A stretch of DNA of 64,000 bases from an uncultured Luteimonas sp. (GTDB taxonomy: Bacteria > Pseudomonadota > Gammaproteobacteria > Xanthomonadales > Xanthomonadaceae). Both the position numbers and the translations under genes were made by a program. Below the pieces are notes generated by a model that worked only from the letters and a program-made list of their open reading frames with translations, was not told the origin of the DNA and did no database searches. How positions within the stretch are numbered: position 1 is the stretch's first letter; every line of letters starts with the position of its first letter. The DNA is taken from positions 1-64,000 of the forward strand of contig CALLKI010000019.1 of NCBI GenBank assembly GCA_938008415.1, read 5' to 3'. Shown here one piece after another: positions 56,712 through 64,000 of the stretch.

Positions 56712-58223
56712 ATGAGCAGCAAATCCCCCCTCCCGGGCCGGAAGGCCAATGGACGCAGCGGACTGGCCCGGCGGATCGCCGTCGCCGCGGTCGTGGTGGC
56801 GCTCGTCGCCGCCGGCGTGTGGCTCTGGGCCCGGCGTGACACATCCGGCGGGGAAAGCCAGTACCGGACCGTGAAAGTCGAGCGCGGCGACATCCGCGTG
56901 GCGATCTCGGCCACCGGCACCCTCAGTGCCACCTCGACGGTGACCGTGGGCAGCCAGATCTCGGGCCAGATCATCGAGGTGCTGGCGGACTTCAACAGCC
57001 AGGTGAAGAAGGGCGACGTGCTGGCGCGGATCGACCCGAGTACCTACGAGGCCCAGATCGAGCAGGGCAACGCCCAGATCGCCGCCGCACGCGCCTCGCT
57101 GGAGCAGGCGAGGGCGACGCTGCGCAACGCCGAGCTGGATTACCGGCGCAAGGCCGAGCTGGGCGAGCGCAAGCTGGTGTCGCAGGCCGACGTCGACCAG
57201 GCCCGTGCCGCGTACGAGCAGGCCCGCGCCCAGGTCGAGGCCACCGAGGCGCAGATCCGCCAGCAGATCGCCTCGACCCAGACCACCCGGGTCAACCTGG
57301 ACCGCACGGTGATCCGCTCGCCGGTGGACGGCGTGGTCCTGACCCGCGCGGTCGAGCCCGGCCAGACCGTGGCCGCCAGCCTGCAGGCTCCCGAGCTGTT
57401 CACCATCGCCGAGGACCTGTCGAAGATGAAGATCGAGCTGGCGGTGGACGAGGCCGACATCGGCCAGGTCAGGCCCGGCCAGACCGTCACCTTCACCGCC
57501 GACGCCTTCCCGGACCGCCAGTTCCGCGGCGTGGTCGAACAGGTCCGGCTGGCCGCCACCACCAACAACAACGTCGTCACCTACCCGGTCGTGGTGAGCG
57601 TGGACAACAGCGACGGCACCCTGCTGCCGGGCCTGACGGTCAACGCCGAGATCGAGGTCAGCAACCGCCAGGGCGTGCTCAAGGTGTCCAACGCGGCGCT
57701 GCGCTACAAGCCCGTGGGCGAGATCGCCATGGCCGCACCGGGCCCCGGCCGCGGCGCCGGCATGATCGAGGACCTGGAGCGCATTGCCGGGGAACTGGAC
57801 CTCAATGCCGAGCAGCGCGCCGCCTTCGACGCCGCCATCGCCGCCCAGCGCGAGCGGGCCGAGGCCATGCGCCGCAATGCCGCGGCGCGGTCCCAGGGCG
57901 GCGGAATGGCGCCGCCATGGATGGCGTCCGGCGGGGCGCCGGACCCGAAGCTGCAGGCGCAGATCCGCCAGCGCATGCTCGAGCGCATGCAGGAGAACTT
58001 CGCGGGCTTCACCCGCCTGCTGGACGAGCAACAGCGCAGGAAGTGGGATGCGGCGCTGGCTTCCTCGCTCAGCGCCACCCGGACCACGATCTACCGGCTG
58101 GCCAATGGCAGGCGCGAGGCCGTGCCGGTGCGGGTCGGTGCCAGCGACGGCACCAGCACGGAGATCTCCGGCGACATCCGCGAGGGCGACGAGATCATCA
58201 CCGGGGAGCGCGCGCCGAAATGA
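56712..58223 (+). CDS. MacA-type periplasmic adaptor with helical insertion
   Basis: 503 residues. A single N-terminal membrane helix (AVAAVVVALVAAGVWLWA) leads to the lipoyl-like and hairpin domains (GQIIEVLADFNSQVKKGDVLARID; coiled hairpin about 115-195) and beta-barrel (IRSPVDGVVLTRAVEPGQTV). It links the MacB-type permease to an outer-membrane channel. From about 340 to 455 the usual barrel is interrupted by an Ala/Arg/Gln-rich helical stretch with two LTxxQ-like signatures (LDLNAEQRAAFDA and LLDEQQRRKWDAA), reminiscent of Spy/CpxP. After it, VPVRVGASDGTSTEISGDI resumes the adaptor. Overlaps the ATPase gene (ATGA). Confidence 0.9.
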   Translation: MSSKSPLPGRKANGRSGLARRIAVAAVVVALVAAGVWLWARRDTSGGESQYRTVKVERGDIRVAISATGTLSATSTVTVGSQISGQIIEVLADFNSQVKKGDVLARIDPSTYEAQIEQGNAQIAAARASLEQARATLRNAELDYRRKAELGERKLVSQADVDQARAAYEQARAQVEATEAQIRQQIASTQTTRVNLDRTVIRSPVDGVVLTRAVEPGQTVAASLQAPELFTIAEDLSKMKIELAVDEADIGQVRPGQTVTFTADAFPDRQFRGVVEQVRLAATTNNNVVTYPVVVSVDNSDGTLLPGLTVNAEIEVSNRQGVLKVSNAALRYKPVGEIAMAAPGPGRGAGMIEDLERIAGELDLNAEQRAAFDAAIAAQRERAEAMRRNAAARSQGGGMAPPWMASGGAPDPKLQAQIRQRMLERMQENFAGFTRLLDEQQRRKWDAALASSLSATRTTIYRLANGRREAVPVRVGASDGTSTEISGDIREGDEIITGERAPK

Positions 58224-58927
58224 CACCGGGAACGCCAGCGCGGCCGCCGGTGATCGAGACCCGCGGGCTGCGCAAGGTCTACGCGGAGGGCACCGAGGCC
58301 GAGGTCGTCGCCCTGGAAGGCATCGACCTGCACATCGACCACGGCGAGTTCGTGGCGATCATGGGGCCGTCGGGCTCGGGCAAGTCCACGCTGATGAACC
58401 TGCTCGGCTGCCTCGACACGCCGAGCTCGGGCACCTACCTGTGCGACGGCGTCGACGTGTCCACGCTCGACCGCGAACAGCTGGCCGCACTGCGCCGCGA
58501 CAAGATCGGCTTCGTGTTCCAGGGCTTCCACCTGCTGCCGCGGATGACCGCGCTGGACAATGTGGCCATGCCGCTGGGCTACGCCGGCGTGCCGCCGGCC
58601 GAGCGCGCGCGCCGCGCCGCGGAGGCGCTGGCCGCGGTCGGCCTGGCCGGACGTGCCTCGCACCGGCCGAACGAGCTGTCCGGCGGCCAGCAGCAGCGCG
58701 TGGCGATCGCGCGGGCACTGATCAACAACCCGCCGATCGTCCTCGCCGACGAGCCGACCGGCGCGCTCGACTCGAAGACCGGCGAGGAGATCCTGGCGCT
58801 GTTCAAGCGCCTGCGCGAGGAGGGCCACACCGTGGTCCTGATCACCCATGACCCCAACGTGGCCGCGCATGCCGACCGCATCTGCGTGATGCGCGACGGC
58901 AGGCTGCACGAGGAGGCCCGGGCATGA
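58220..58927 (+). CDS. MacB-type ABC transporter ATPase subunit
   Basis: 235 residues. The ATG at 58220 overlaps the adaptor stop, and the gene's end overlaps the permease start. Walker A is GPSGSGKSTLMNLLGCLD (about residue 48), the signature LSGGQQQRVAIARAL, Walker B IVLADEPTGALDSKTGEE, and the switch His in LITHDPNVA. This is the LolD/MacB class. Unlike E. coli MacB, ATPase and permease are separate proteins. Confidence 0.95.
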   Translation: MTPGTPARPPVIETRGLRKVYAEGTEAEVVALEGIDLHIDHGEFVAIMGPSGSGKSTLMNLLGCLDTPSSGTYLCDGVDVSTLDREQLAALRRDKIGFVFQGFHLLPRMTALDNVAMPLGYAGVPPAERARRAAEALAAVGLAGRASHRPNELSGGQQQRVAIARALINNPPIVLADEPTGALDSKTGEEILALFKRLREEGHTVVLITHDPNVAAHADRICVMRDGRLHEEARA

Positions 58928-60153
58928 ACTTCATCGACGTCCTGCGCACGGCGCTGTTCGCCCTGCGCGGCAACTGGATGCGCAGCGTCCTGACCTCGCT
59001 GGGCGTGATCATCGGCATCGCCTCGGTGATCGTGATGGTGTCCGTGGGCCAGGGCACCCAGGCTGAGATCGACAAGATGGTCTCGGGCCTGGGTTCGCAG
59101 CGCCTGGACATCTCGCCCAACGTCGCGCGAGCCATGGGCGGCGTGCGCATGGCGGCGAGCAGCTTCTACACCCTGACCGAGGGCGACGTCGAGGCGATCC
59201 GCAGCGAGATCCCGGAGGTGCAGTACATCTCCGGCACCCTGCGCGGCAGCAGCCAGGTGGTCTACGCCGAGCGCAACTGGAACAGCAGCTGGCAGGGGAT
59301 CGAGCCGGACTACCTGGTCATCAATGGATGGACCATCGCCGAGGGACGCGGTTTCGAGGCCAGCGGCGACGAGAAGAGCGCGCTGATCGGCGAGACCATC
59401 CGCCGAGAGCTGTTCGGCGACGAGAGCGGCATCGGCGAGACCATCCGCGTCGGCCGCGTGCCGCTGACCGTGATCGGCGTGCTCGCGCCCAAGGGCCAGA
59501 GCAGCTGGGGCCGGGACCAGGACGAGATCGTGATGGTGCCGCTGGACACCGCGCGCAAGCGCCTGATGGGCTCGGCCGGCCTGCCCCCGGGGGCGGTCAT
59601 GGAGATCTCGCTGGCCGTGGCCGATCCCGACGACCTGTCCTACGTGCAGGGCGAGATCGAGTCGCTGCTGCGCCAGCGCCACCGCATCGCGCCCGGCGCC
59701 GACGACGACTTCCGCGTGCGCAACATGTCCGAGATCGTGGCCACCCGCACCGCGACCACGCGGCTGATGTCGTGGCTGCTCGGCGCGGTTGCGACCATCT
59801 CGCTGGTCGTGGGCGGCATCGGCATCATGAACATCATGCTGGTGTCGGTGACCGAGCGCATCCGCGAGATCGGCCTGCGCATGGCGGTTGGCGCCGGGCC
59901 GTCGGACATCCGCCGGCAGTTCCTGGCCGAGGCCATGCTGCTGTCGCTGGGCGGCGGCGTGATCGGCATCCTCGTCGGCATCATCGGCGCCTTCGTGGCC
60001 GGCCAGCTCAACGCCGACCTGCCGATCCAGCTCAACGGCAAGGTCATCGCGCTGGCGGCCGGGTTCTCGGTCGCGACCGGCCTGTTCTTCGGCTACTACC
60101 CGGCGAGCAAGGCCAGCCAGCTCGACCCGATCGAGGCCCTGCGCCAGCAGTAG
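58924..60153 (+). CDS. MacB-type ABC transporter permease (FtsX-like)
   Basis: 409 residues with the MacB membrane topology: one N-terminal helix (SVLTSLGVIIGIASVIVMVS), a large periplasmic domain (about 45-270), and three C-terminal helices (AVATISLVVGGIGIMNIMLV, MLLSLGGGVIGILVGIIGAF, VIALAAGFSVATGLFFGYYP), ending ASQLDPIEALR. With the adaptor and ATPase it forms a tripartite efflux pump with an outer-membrane channel; none is encoded here. Typical cargoes in the family are macrolides, lipopeptides and toxins; the actual substrate is unknown. Confidence 0.94.
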   Translation: MNFIDVLRTALFALRGNWMRSVLTSLGVIIGIASVIVMVSVGQGTQAEIDKMVSGLGSQRLDISPNVARAMGGVRMAASSFYTLTEGDVEAIRSEIPEVQYISGTLRGSSQVVYAERNWNSSWQGIEPDYLVINGWTIAEGRGFEASGDEKSALIGETIRRELFGDESGIGETIRVGRVPLTVIGVLAPKGQSSWGRDQDEIVMVPLDTARKRLMGSAGLPPGAVMEISLAVADPDDLSYVQGEIESLLRQRHRIAPGADDDFRVRNMSEIVATRTATTRLMSWLLGAVATISLVVGGIGIMNIMLVSVTERIREIGLRMAVGAGPSDIRRQFLAEAMLLSLGGGVIGILVGIIGAFVAGQLNADLPIQLNGKVIALAAGFSVATGLFFGYYPASKASQLDPIEALRQQ

Positions 60154-60178
60154 GCGGGGCCCGCGGCGCGGGCCCCGC
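60154..60178 (+). terminator. GC hairpin after the MacAB-type operon
   Basis: GCGGGGCCCG-CGGCG-CGGGCCCCGC forms a 10-bp stem and 5-base loop immediately after the permease stop. No T tract follows, so it may be an intrinsic terminator in the GC-rich style or an mRNA-end stabiliser. Confidence 0.5.
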
Positions 60179-60214
60179 GTGCCACGCGCACGGCCGCCGC
60201 GGCGCCCGTGCGGG

Positions 60215-60220
60215 TATGCT
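60215..60220 (+). promoter_or_regulatory. -10-like TATGCT before the isoaspartyl peptidase gene
   Basis: TATGCT (the same hexamer as at 24871) lies 31 bases before the ATG at 60252 and just after the hairpin that ends the preceding operon. Confidence 0.35.
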
Positions 60221-60251
60221 TCGGGGCTTTCCCATGCGAGGTGGTGTTTCC

Positions 60252-61256
60252 ATGCGCATCCTGATCGGTCTGTTGCTGGCGGCGATGGCGATGAACGCGG
60301 GCGGACAGGAGCCCGGGACCGGGCGCTATGCCCTGGTGATCCACGGCGGGGCGGGCGTGATCGAGCGCGAATCCCTCGACCGGGACGCTGAGCACCGCAT
60401 CCGTGCCGCACTCGATGCCGCGCTGGATGCCGGTTACGCGGTGCTGTCGCGCGGCGGCAGCGCGCTGGACGCGGTCGAGGCGGCGGTGGTCGCGCTGGAG
60501 GAGTCGCCGCACTTCAACGCCGGGAAGGGCGCCGTGTTCAACGCCGAGGGCCGGCACGAGCTCGACGCCTCGATCATGGAGGGGCATACCCGCCGCGCGG
60601 GTGCCGTGGCGGGCGTGGCCACGGTGCGCAATCCGATCCGCCTGGCTCGCGCGGTGATGGAGCATTCGCCGCACGTGATGCTGGTCGGCCAGGGCGCGGA
60701 GAAGTTCGCCGACAGCCTGCCCGGGCTCGAACGGGTGCCCAACGAATGGTTCGACACCGACGTCCGCCGCGAGCAGCTGCGGCGGGCGCAGGAGCGCGAA
60801 CAGGGCAGGGCCGCGGACGCGGCGGACGCGAAGGGCCGCTACTTCGGCACGGTCGGCGCGGTGGCGCTGGATGTCCACGGGCATATCGCCGCGGCCACCT
60901 CGACCGGCGGCATGACCAACAAGAAATGGGGCCGCGTCGGCGATTCACCTGTCATCGGCGCGGGCACCTGGGCGGACGGGCGATGCGGGGTGTCCGCGAC
61001 CGGCTGGGGCGAGTTCTTCATCCGCAACGCGGTCGCGCACGACATCTGCGCACGCGTGGCCTACCGCGGCGACAGCCTCCAGGCCGCGGCCGACGAGGTG
61101 GTCATGAGGCTGGTGCCCGGGATGGGCGGCGACGGCGGCGTGATCGCGCTCGACCGCGACGGCAACATCGCCATGCCGTTCAACACCTCCGGCATGTACC
61201 GCGGCTGGATCAGCCCGGACGGCAGCCGGGGCACCGCGATCTTCCGCGGCGAGTGA
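60252..61256 (+). CDS. Exported isoaspartyl peptidase / L-asparaginase (Ntn-hydrolase)
   Basis: 334 residues from the ATG at 60252, which has an AGGTGG ribosome site; an ATG at 60234 is in frame but spoils the signal peptide (MRILIGLLLAAMAMNAGG). The plant-type asparaginase family self-cleaves before a Thr that becomes the nucleophile, here Thr200 in YFGTVGAVALD. Supporting blocks are YALVIHGGAGVIER, HFNAGKGAVFNAEG and GDSPVIGAGTWADG. The product would be a periplasmic enzyme removing isoaspartyl damage or hydrolysing asparagine. Confidence 0.92.
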   Translation: MRILIGLLLAAMAMNAGGQEPGTGRYALVIHGGAGVIERESLDRDAEHRIRAALDAALDAGYAVLSRGGSALDAVEAAVVALEESPHFNAGKGAVFNAEGRHELDASIMEGHTRRAGAVAGVATVRNPIRLARAVMEHSPHVMLVGQGAEKFADSLPGLERVPNEWFDTDVRREQLRRAQEREQGRAADAADAKGRYFGTVGAVALDVHGHIAAATSTGGMTNKKWGRVGDSPVIGAGTWADGRCGVSATGWGEFFIRNAVAHDICARVAYRGDSLQAAADEVVMRLVPGMGGDGGVIALDRDGNIAMPFNTSGMYRGWISPDGSRGTAIFRGE

Positions 61257-61274
61257 GCGCCGGGCCGCACGGAT

Positions 61275-61991
61275 TCAGGGATCGCGCAGCAGGTACGGCG
61301 CCACGGCCTCGCGCCACAGCGCGTAGCCCTGCGCGTTGAGGTGCAGCCGGTCCCCGAGGAAATAGCGCGGGTCGGGGCGGCCGCCGGCGTCGAGCAGGGG
61401 CGTGGCCACGTCGATGTAGTCGATGCCCCGCTGGGTCGCGATCCATTCGCGCACGAGGCGGTTGGCGGCCTGTTGCAGCGGCAGCTGTGCTTCACGCGAG
61501 GGGCTGGGCTTGATCGAAAGGAAGCCGATGCGCACGCCGGGCAGGTCGCGGCGCAGGCGCGCGACGAAGGCCTGCACGTCGTGGAGCACCTGCTCCGGCG
61601 TGCGCCCTGCGTTGATGTCGTTGTCGCCGGCGTACAGCAGCACCTGGCGCGGGCGGTAACGCACCGCGACCTCGTCGGCGTACCAGACCGCATCGCGCAC
61701 CTGCGAGCCGCCGAAGCCGCGGTTGAGCACCGGCACGCCGGGGAAGTCCTCCGCCAGCGTGGACCACATCCGGACCGAGGAGCTGCCGGTGAACACGACG
61801 GGGCGTTCGGGCGGCGGGCTGGCCGCGTCCTCCGCGGCGAATCGGGCCATGTCGGCCTGCCATTCAGGCGACGAGACCGGGTCGAGCGGAGGCAGGTCCG
61901 GCGCGGGCCCGGGGCTGCGGCAGGCGCCAAGCAGCGACGCCAGGGCCAGCAGGGCGGCGAGCAGCGGTGCAGGGATGGCTCCAGGGCGCAT
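61275..61991 (-). CDS. SGNH/GDSL-family lipoprotein hydrolase
   Basis: 238 residues from the ATG at 61991; the longer frame to 62087 has no signal. The lipoprotein signal ends LLGAC (Cys about 24). SGNH blocks are visible: VVFTGSSSVRMWSTL with the nucleophilic Ser, NRGFGGSQVRDAVWY (Gly), VLLYAGDNDINAG (Asn), and FLGDRLHLNAQGYALW with the Asp-x-x-His pair. Such proteins are esterases or acetyl-hydrolases acting on lipids or polysaccharides at the envelope. Convergent with the asparaginase gene, with an 18-base gap. The substrate is unknown. Confidence 0.88.
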   Translation of the reverse strand: MRPGAIPAPLLAALLALASLLGACRSPGPAPDLPPLDPVSSPEWQADMARFAAEDAASPPPERPVVFTGSSSVRMWSTLAEDFPGVPVLNRGFGGSQVRDAVWYADEVAVRYRPRQVLLYAGDNDINAGRTPEQVLHDVQAFVARLRRDLPGVRIGFLSIKPSPSREAQLPLQQAANRLVREWIATQRGIDYIDVATPLLDAGGRPDPRYFLGDRLHLNAQGYALWREAVAPYLLRDP

Positions 61992-62120
61992 TTTCCGTGT
62001 TTCCACGTGGTCCGGCCACCAGTGAACCAGAGCCCCGGCGGGGGCGGCAACCGGGCCGGGGCCGCGGGTGTGGCAAAATTGCCCCACGCCCGCTCCCGGA
62101 AACAGCGAGCCTTCGCCTTC

Positions 62121-62201
62121 ATGCAGTCATTCCCGTTCCAGGTCCCGTCCGGCTCGCTGCCCGGCGTCCCGCGCCACCCGTCCCTGGCCGTGGCCGGCTG
62201 A
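62121..62201 (+). CDS. Possible 26-residue ORF directly upstream of dgkA
   Basis: ATG 62121 to TGA 62199-62201 encodes 26 residues (MQSFPFQVPSGSLPGVPRHP...). The stop is immediately followed by the dgkA ATG at 62202, a geometry suited to translational coupling. A CAAAAT hexamer at 62074-62079 could be a -10 element starting transcription near 62087. Coding status is unproven. Confidence 0.3.
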   Translation: MQSFPFQVPSGSLPGVPRHPSLAVAG

Positions 62202-62594
62202 ATGGTGGCCATGGCGGACGAGACCGGACACCTGCCCAGGCGCCCGGCGCGCATCCTGAAGGCGGCCATCTGGTCGCTGCAGGGCCTGCGCGCGGCCTGG
62301 CTGCACGAGTCCTCCTTCCGCCTGGAGGCCTACCTGCTGGCGGTGATGGGGCCGCTGGCGCTGTGGCTGGGCCGGGACGGGGTGGAGCGGGCGCTGCTGC
62401 TGGGCAGCTGCCTGCTGGTGCTGGCCCTGGAGCTGCTCAATTCGGCCATCGAGGCCGTGATCGGGCGCTACGGCGACGAGCCCCACGAGCTTGCCGGGCG
62501 TGCCAAGGACATGGGCTCCGCGGCCGTGTTCGTGGCGATGATGAACGTGCTTGTGGTCTGGGGCCTGATCCTCGTGCCCCGCCTTTTCCCCTGA
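62202..62594 (+). CDS. dgkA: Diacylglycerol kinase DgkA
   Basis: 130 residues (127 if the ATG at 62211 is used). DgkA is the small trimeric inner-membrane kinase that phosphorylates diacylglycerol, recycling lipid released by envelope glycan modification. Three membrane helices are visible (FRLEAYLLAVMGPLALWLG, ALLLGSCLLVLALELLNSAI, AAVFVAMMNVLVVWGLILV). The catalytic/metal block is LNSAIEAVIGRYGDEPHELA with AKDMGSAAVF. It is 15 bases upstream of the TerC gene. Confidence 0.94.
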   Translation: MVAMADETGHLPRRPARILKAAIWSLQGLRAAWLHESSFRLEAYLLAVMGPLALWLGRDGVERALLLGSCLLVLALELLNSAIEAVIGRYGDEPHELAGRAKDMGSAAVFVAMMNVLVVWGLILVPRLFP

Positions 62595-62609
62595 CCGACC
62601 TGGATTGAA

Positions 62610-63359
62610 ATGGACCTGAGTTTCCTGAGTTCCCCCGACGCCTGGCTGACGCTCATCACCCTGAGCACGCTCGAGATCGTGCTGGGCATCGACAACCTCG
62701 TGTTCATTTCGATCGCGGTCGGTAGGCTGCCCGAGCACAGGCGTTCGACCGCGCGCAAGATCGGCATCGCCGTGGCCTGCACCACCCGGATCATGCTGCT
62801 GGTGACGCTCGCCTTCCTGGCGCGCATGCACCAGGACCTGTTCTCGGTGCTCGGCATGGGCATCTCGATCCGCGACCTGGTGCTGATACTGGGCGGCATC
62901 TTCCTGCTGGTGAAGGGCGTGCTCGAGATCCGCGACCTGATCACCGGCGGCGAGGACGCCGACCCGCGCACCACAAGGGCCTCCTCGAAGTTCTGGATGG
63001 TGATCGTGCAGATCGCGATCATCGACATCGTGTTCTCGCTCGACTCGGTGATCACCGCCGTGGGCATTGCCGAGCACATCCCGATCATGGTGTTCGCGAT
63101 CCTGCTCGCGGTGGCGGTCATGCTGCTGGCCGCCGACCCGCTGGGCAACTTCATCGACAACAACCCGACGGTGAAGATGCTGGCGCTGGCCTTCATCCTG
63201 CTGATCGGCGCCGTGCTGGTGCTCGAGGGCGTGGACATGCACGTGCCGAAGCCCTACATCTACTTCGCCATGGGCTTCGCCGTGGTGGTGGAGTGGCTGA
63301 ACCTGCTGATGCGGCGCCATGCCGCAAGGGCGAAGGTTCCGGGTGCGGGCGAGTGGTAG
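62610..63359 (+). CDS. TerC-family integral membrane protein
   Basis: 249 residues with about seven membrane helices. The TerC signature is clear: LITLSTLEIVLGIDNLVFIS near the start and IIDIVFSLDSVITAVGIAEH in the middle, both with membrane-embedded Asp and Asn residues thought to bind metal ions. This group (YgaP/YoaE-like) is linked to tellurite resistance or Mn2+ export during protein secretion. The exact cargo is not evident. It is followed by a short hairpin and lgt. Confidence 0.9.
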   Translation: MDLSFLSSPDAWLTLITLSTLEIVLGIDNLVFISIAVGRLPEHRRSTARKIGIAVACTTRIMLLVTLAFLARMHQDLFSVLGMGISIRDLVLILGGIFLLVKGVLEIRDLITGGEDADPRTTRASSKFWMVIVQIAIIDIVFSLDSVITAVGIAEHIPIMVFAILLAVAVMLLAADPLGNFIDNNPTVKMLALAFILLIGAVLVLEGVDMHVPKPYIYFAMGFAVVVEWLNLLMRRHAARAKVPGAGEW

Positions 63360-63362
63360 CGG

Positions 63363-63378
63363 GCGCCCTCCCGGGCGC
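63363..63378 (+). terminator. Short GC hairpin after the TerC gene
   Basis: GCGCCC-TCCC-GGGCGC forms a 6-bp stem and 4-base loop right after the stop, followed by CACAATAG, which may instead belong to the lgt promoter. No T run. Confidence 0.3.
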
Positions 63379-63416
63379 ACAATAGCCGCCATTCCCGTGG
63401 AGGACGGCACGCAGCG

Positions 63417-64000
63417 ATGATCCACCTGCACCAGATCGACCCGGTCGCGATCCGGTTCCCGGCGTTCGAGCTGTTCGGCCGCACCTTCCAGCCGGAGATC
63501 CACTGGTACGGGCTGATGTACCTGCTCGGGTTCGCGGTGTTCTGGTGGCTGGGTTCGCGCCGGATCCGCGAGGGCAGGCTGCCGGGCGTGGATGCCAATG
63601 CCTTCGGCGACCTGATGTTCTACGGCCTGCTGGGTGTGATCCTCGGAGGCAGGCTCGGCTCGGTCCTGTTCTACGGTTTCGAGGACTACCTCCGCGACCC
63701 GATCCGGGTGATCAAGGTCTGGGAAGGCGGGATGAGCTTCCACGGCGGCCTGATCGGCGTGCTGGTGGCGGTCTGGTACTGGTCCCGCAGGCACCGCCGC
63801 AACCTGTTCGACACCCTGGACTTCGTCGCGCCGATGGTGCCGCCCGGCCTGGGCTTCGGGCGCATCGGCAACTTCATCGGCGCCGAGCTGTGGGGCAAGT
63901 ACACGCACGCGGGTTGGGGCGTGGTGTTCCCGACCGACCCGGAGCTTGCCGGCATGGCCCCGGAGCAGCTGCGCCAGGCCTTTGCTTCCGGCGCGCTCGA
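63417..64000 (+). CDS. lgt: Prolipoprotein diacylglyceryl transferase, N-terminal part (cut by window edge)
   Basis: The frame opens at ATG 63417, with GTGGAGGA upstream, and runs off the window after about 194 residues. Lgt adds diacylglycerol from phosphatidylglycerol to the lipobox Cys of prolipoproteins such as Pal, the TPR lipoprotein and the SGNH lipoprotein in this window. Visible blocks are EIHWYGLMYLLGF, YGLLGVILGGRLG, WEGGMSFHGGLIGV (with the essential His-Gly-Gly) and GFGRIGNFIGAELWG (Arg and Asn of the active site). The usual Asn after NFI is Gly here. Confidence 0.94.
   Translation, partial: MIHLHQIDPVAIRFPAFELFGRTFQPEIHWYGLMYLLGFAVFWWLGSRRIREGRLPGVDANAFGDLMFYGLLGVILGGRLGSVLFYGFEDYLRDPIRVIKVWEGGMSFHGGLIGVLVAVWYWSRRHRRNLFDTLDFVAPMVPPGLGFGRIGNFIGAELWGKYTHAGWGVVFPTDPELAGMAPEQLRQAFASGAL

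Overview
The window is a dense (about 90% coding), very GC-rich stretch of a gammaproteobacterial chromosome. Gene content and order (ruvC-ruvA-kup-ruvB-ybgC-tolQRAB-pal-cpoB-queE-queC-tRNA-Lys, gshB beside pilG, a Pil-Chp cluster, nudE-cysQ-mazG) and the protein sequences point to the Xanthomonadaceae/Lysobacteraceae (Lysobacter, Luteimonas or Thermomonas type). No phage, transposase, rRNA or CRISPR was found, so this looks like core chromosome with a few small lineage-specific inserts.

Layout. 1-3560: the end of aspS, a GNAT acetyltransferase, and an exported alpha/beta hydrolase divergent from an AraC regulator and a second hydrolase. 3604-9076: yebC, ruvC, ruvA, kup, ruvB and ybgC. 9073-14119: the complete Tol-Pal envelope system. 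14130-15639: two queuosine precursor genes and tRNA-Lys(TTT). 15640-17283: a gene-poor, more AT-rich patch with a good sigma-54-type promoter and a broken DUF11 surface-protein gene, closed by a strong terminator. 17346-26448: dps, hrpA (with an in-frame palindromic repeat insertion), a secreted unknown, relA and a membrane-anchored repeat protein. 26455-29045: two GT4 glycosyltransferases on the minus strand. 29175-35619: mrcB (PBP1b), a TPR lipoprotein, a DinG/YoaA-type helicase, tsaB and lepB. 35628-37460: gshB and a TonB-like gene (minus). 37644-49331: the Pil-Chp chemosensory cluster pilG-pilH-pilI-pilJ-chpA-chpB-like-chpC, which controls type IV pili. 49333-54424: rsmE and bioA (minus), nudE-cysQ-mazG, an Mpo1-like protein and a DUF486 protein. 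54580-60153: a two-component pair followed by a MacAB-type exporter. 60252-64000: isoaspartyl peptidase, SGNH lipoprotein, dgkA, a TerC protein and the start of lgt.

How it fits together. Most of the window serves the envelope: Tol-Pal for outer-membrane constriction, PBP1b for peptidoglycan, LepB and Lgt for export and lipoprotein maturation, DgkA for lipid recycling, and Pil-Chp for surface sensing. The most unusual points are: (i) the Chp array has no CheR-type methyltransferase gene (pilK) and its CheB-like protein has lost the catalytic Ser, His and Asp, so receptor-methylation adaptation is probably gone; (ii) a promoter-bearing but truncated and nonsense-interrupted DUF11 gene; (iii) a repeat element translated inside hrpA; (iv) a recurrent -10-like hexamer 6-7 nt before start codons, which predicts leaderless mRNAs; and (v) a MacA-type adaptor with a Spy/CpxP-like helical insertion.
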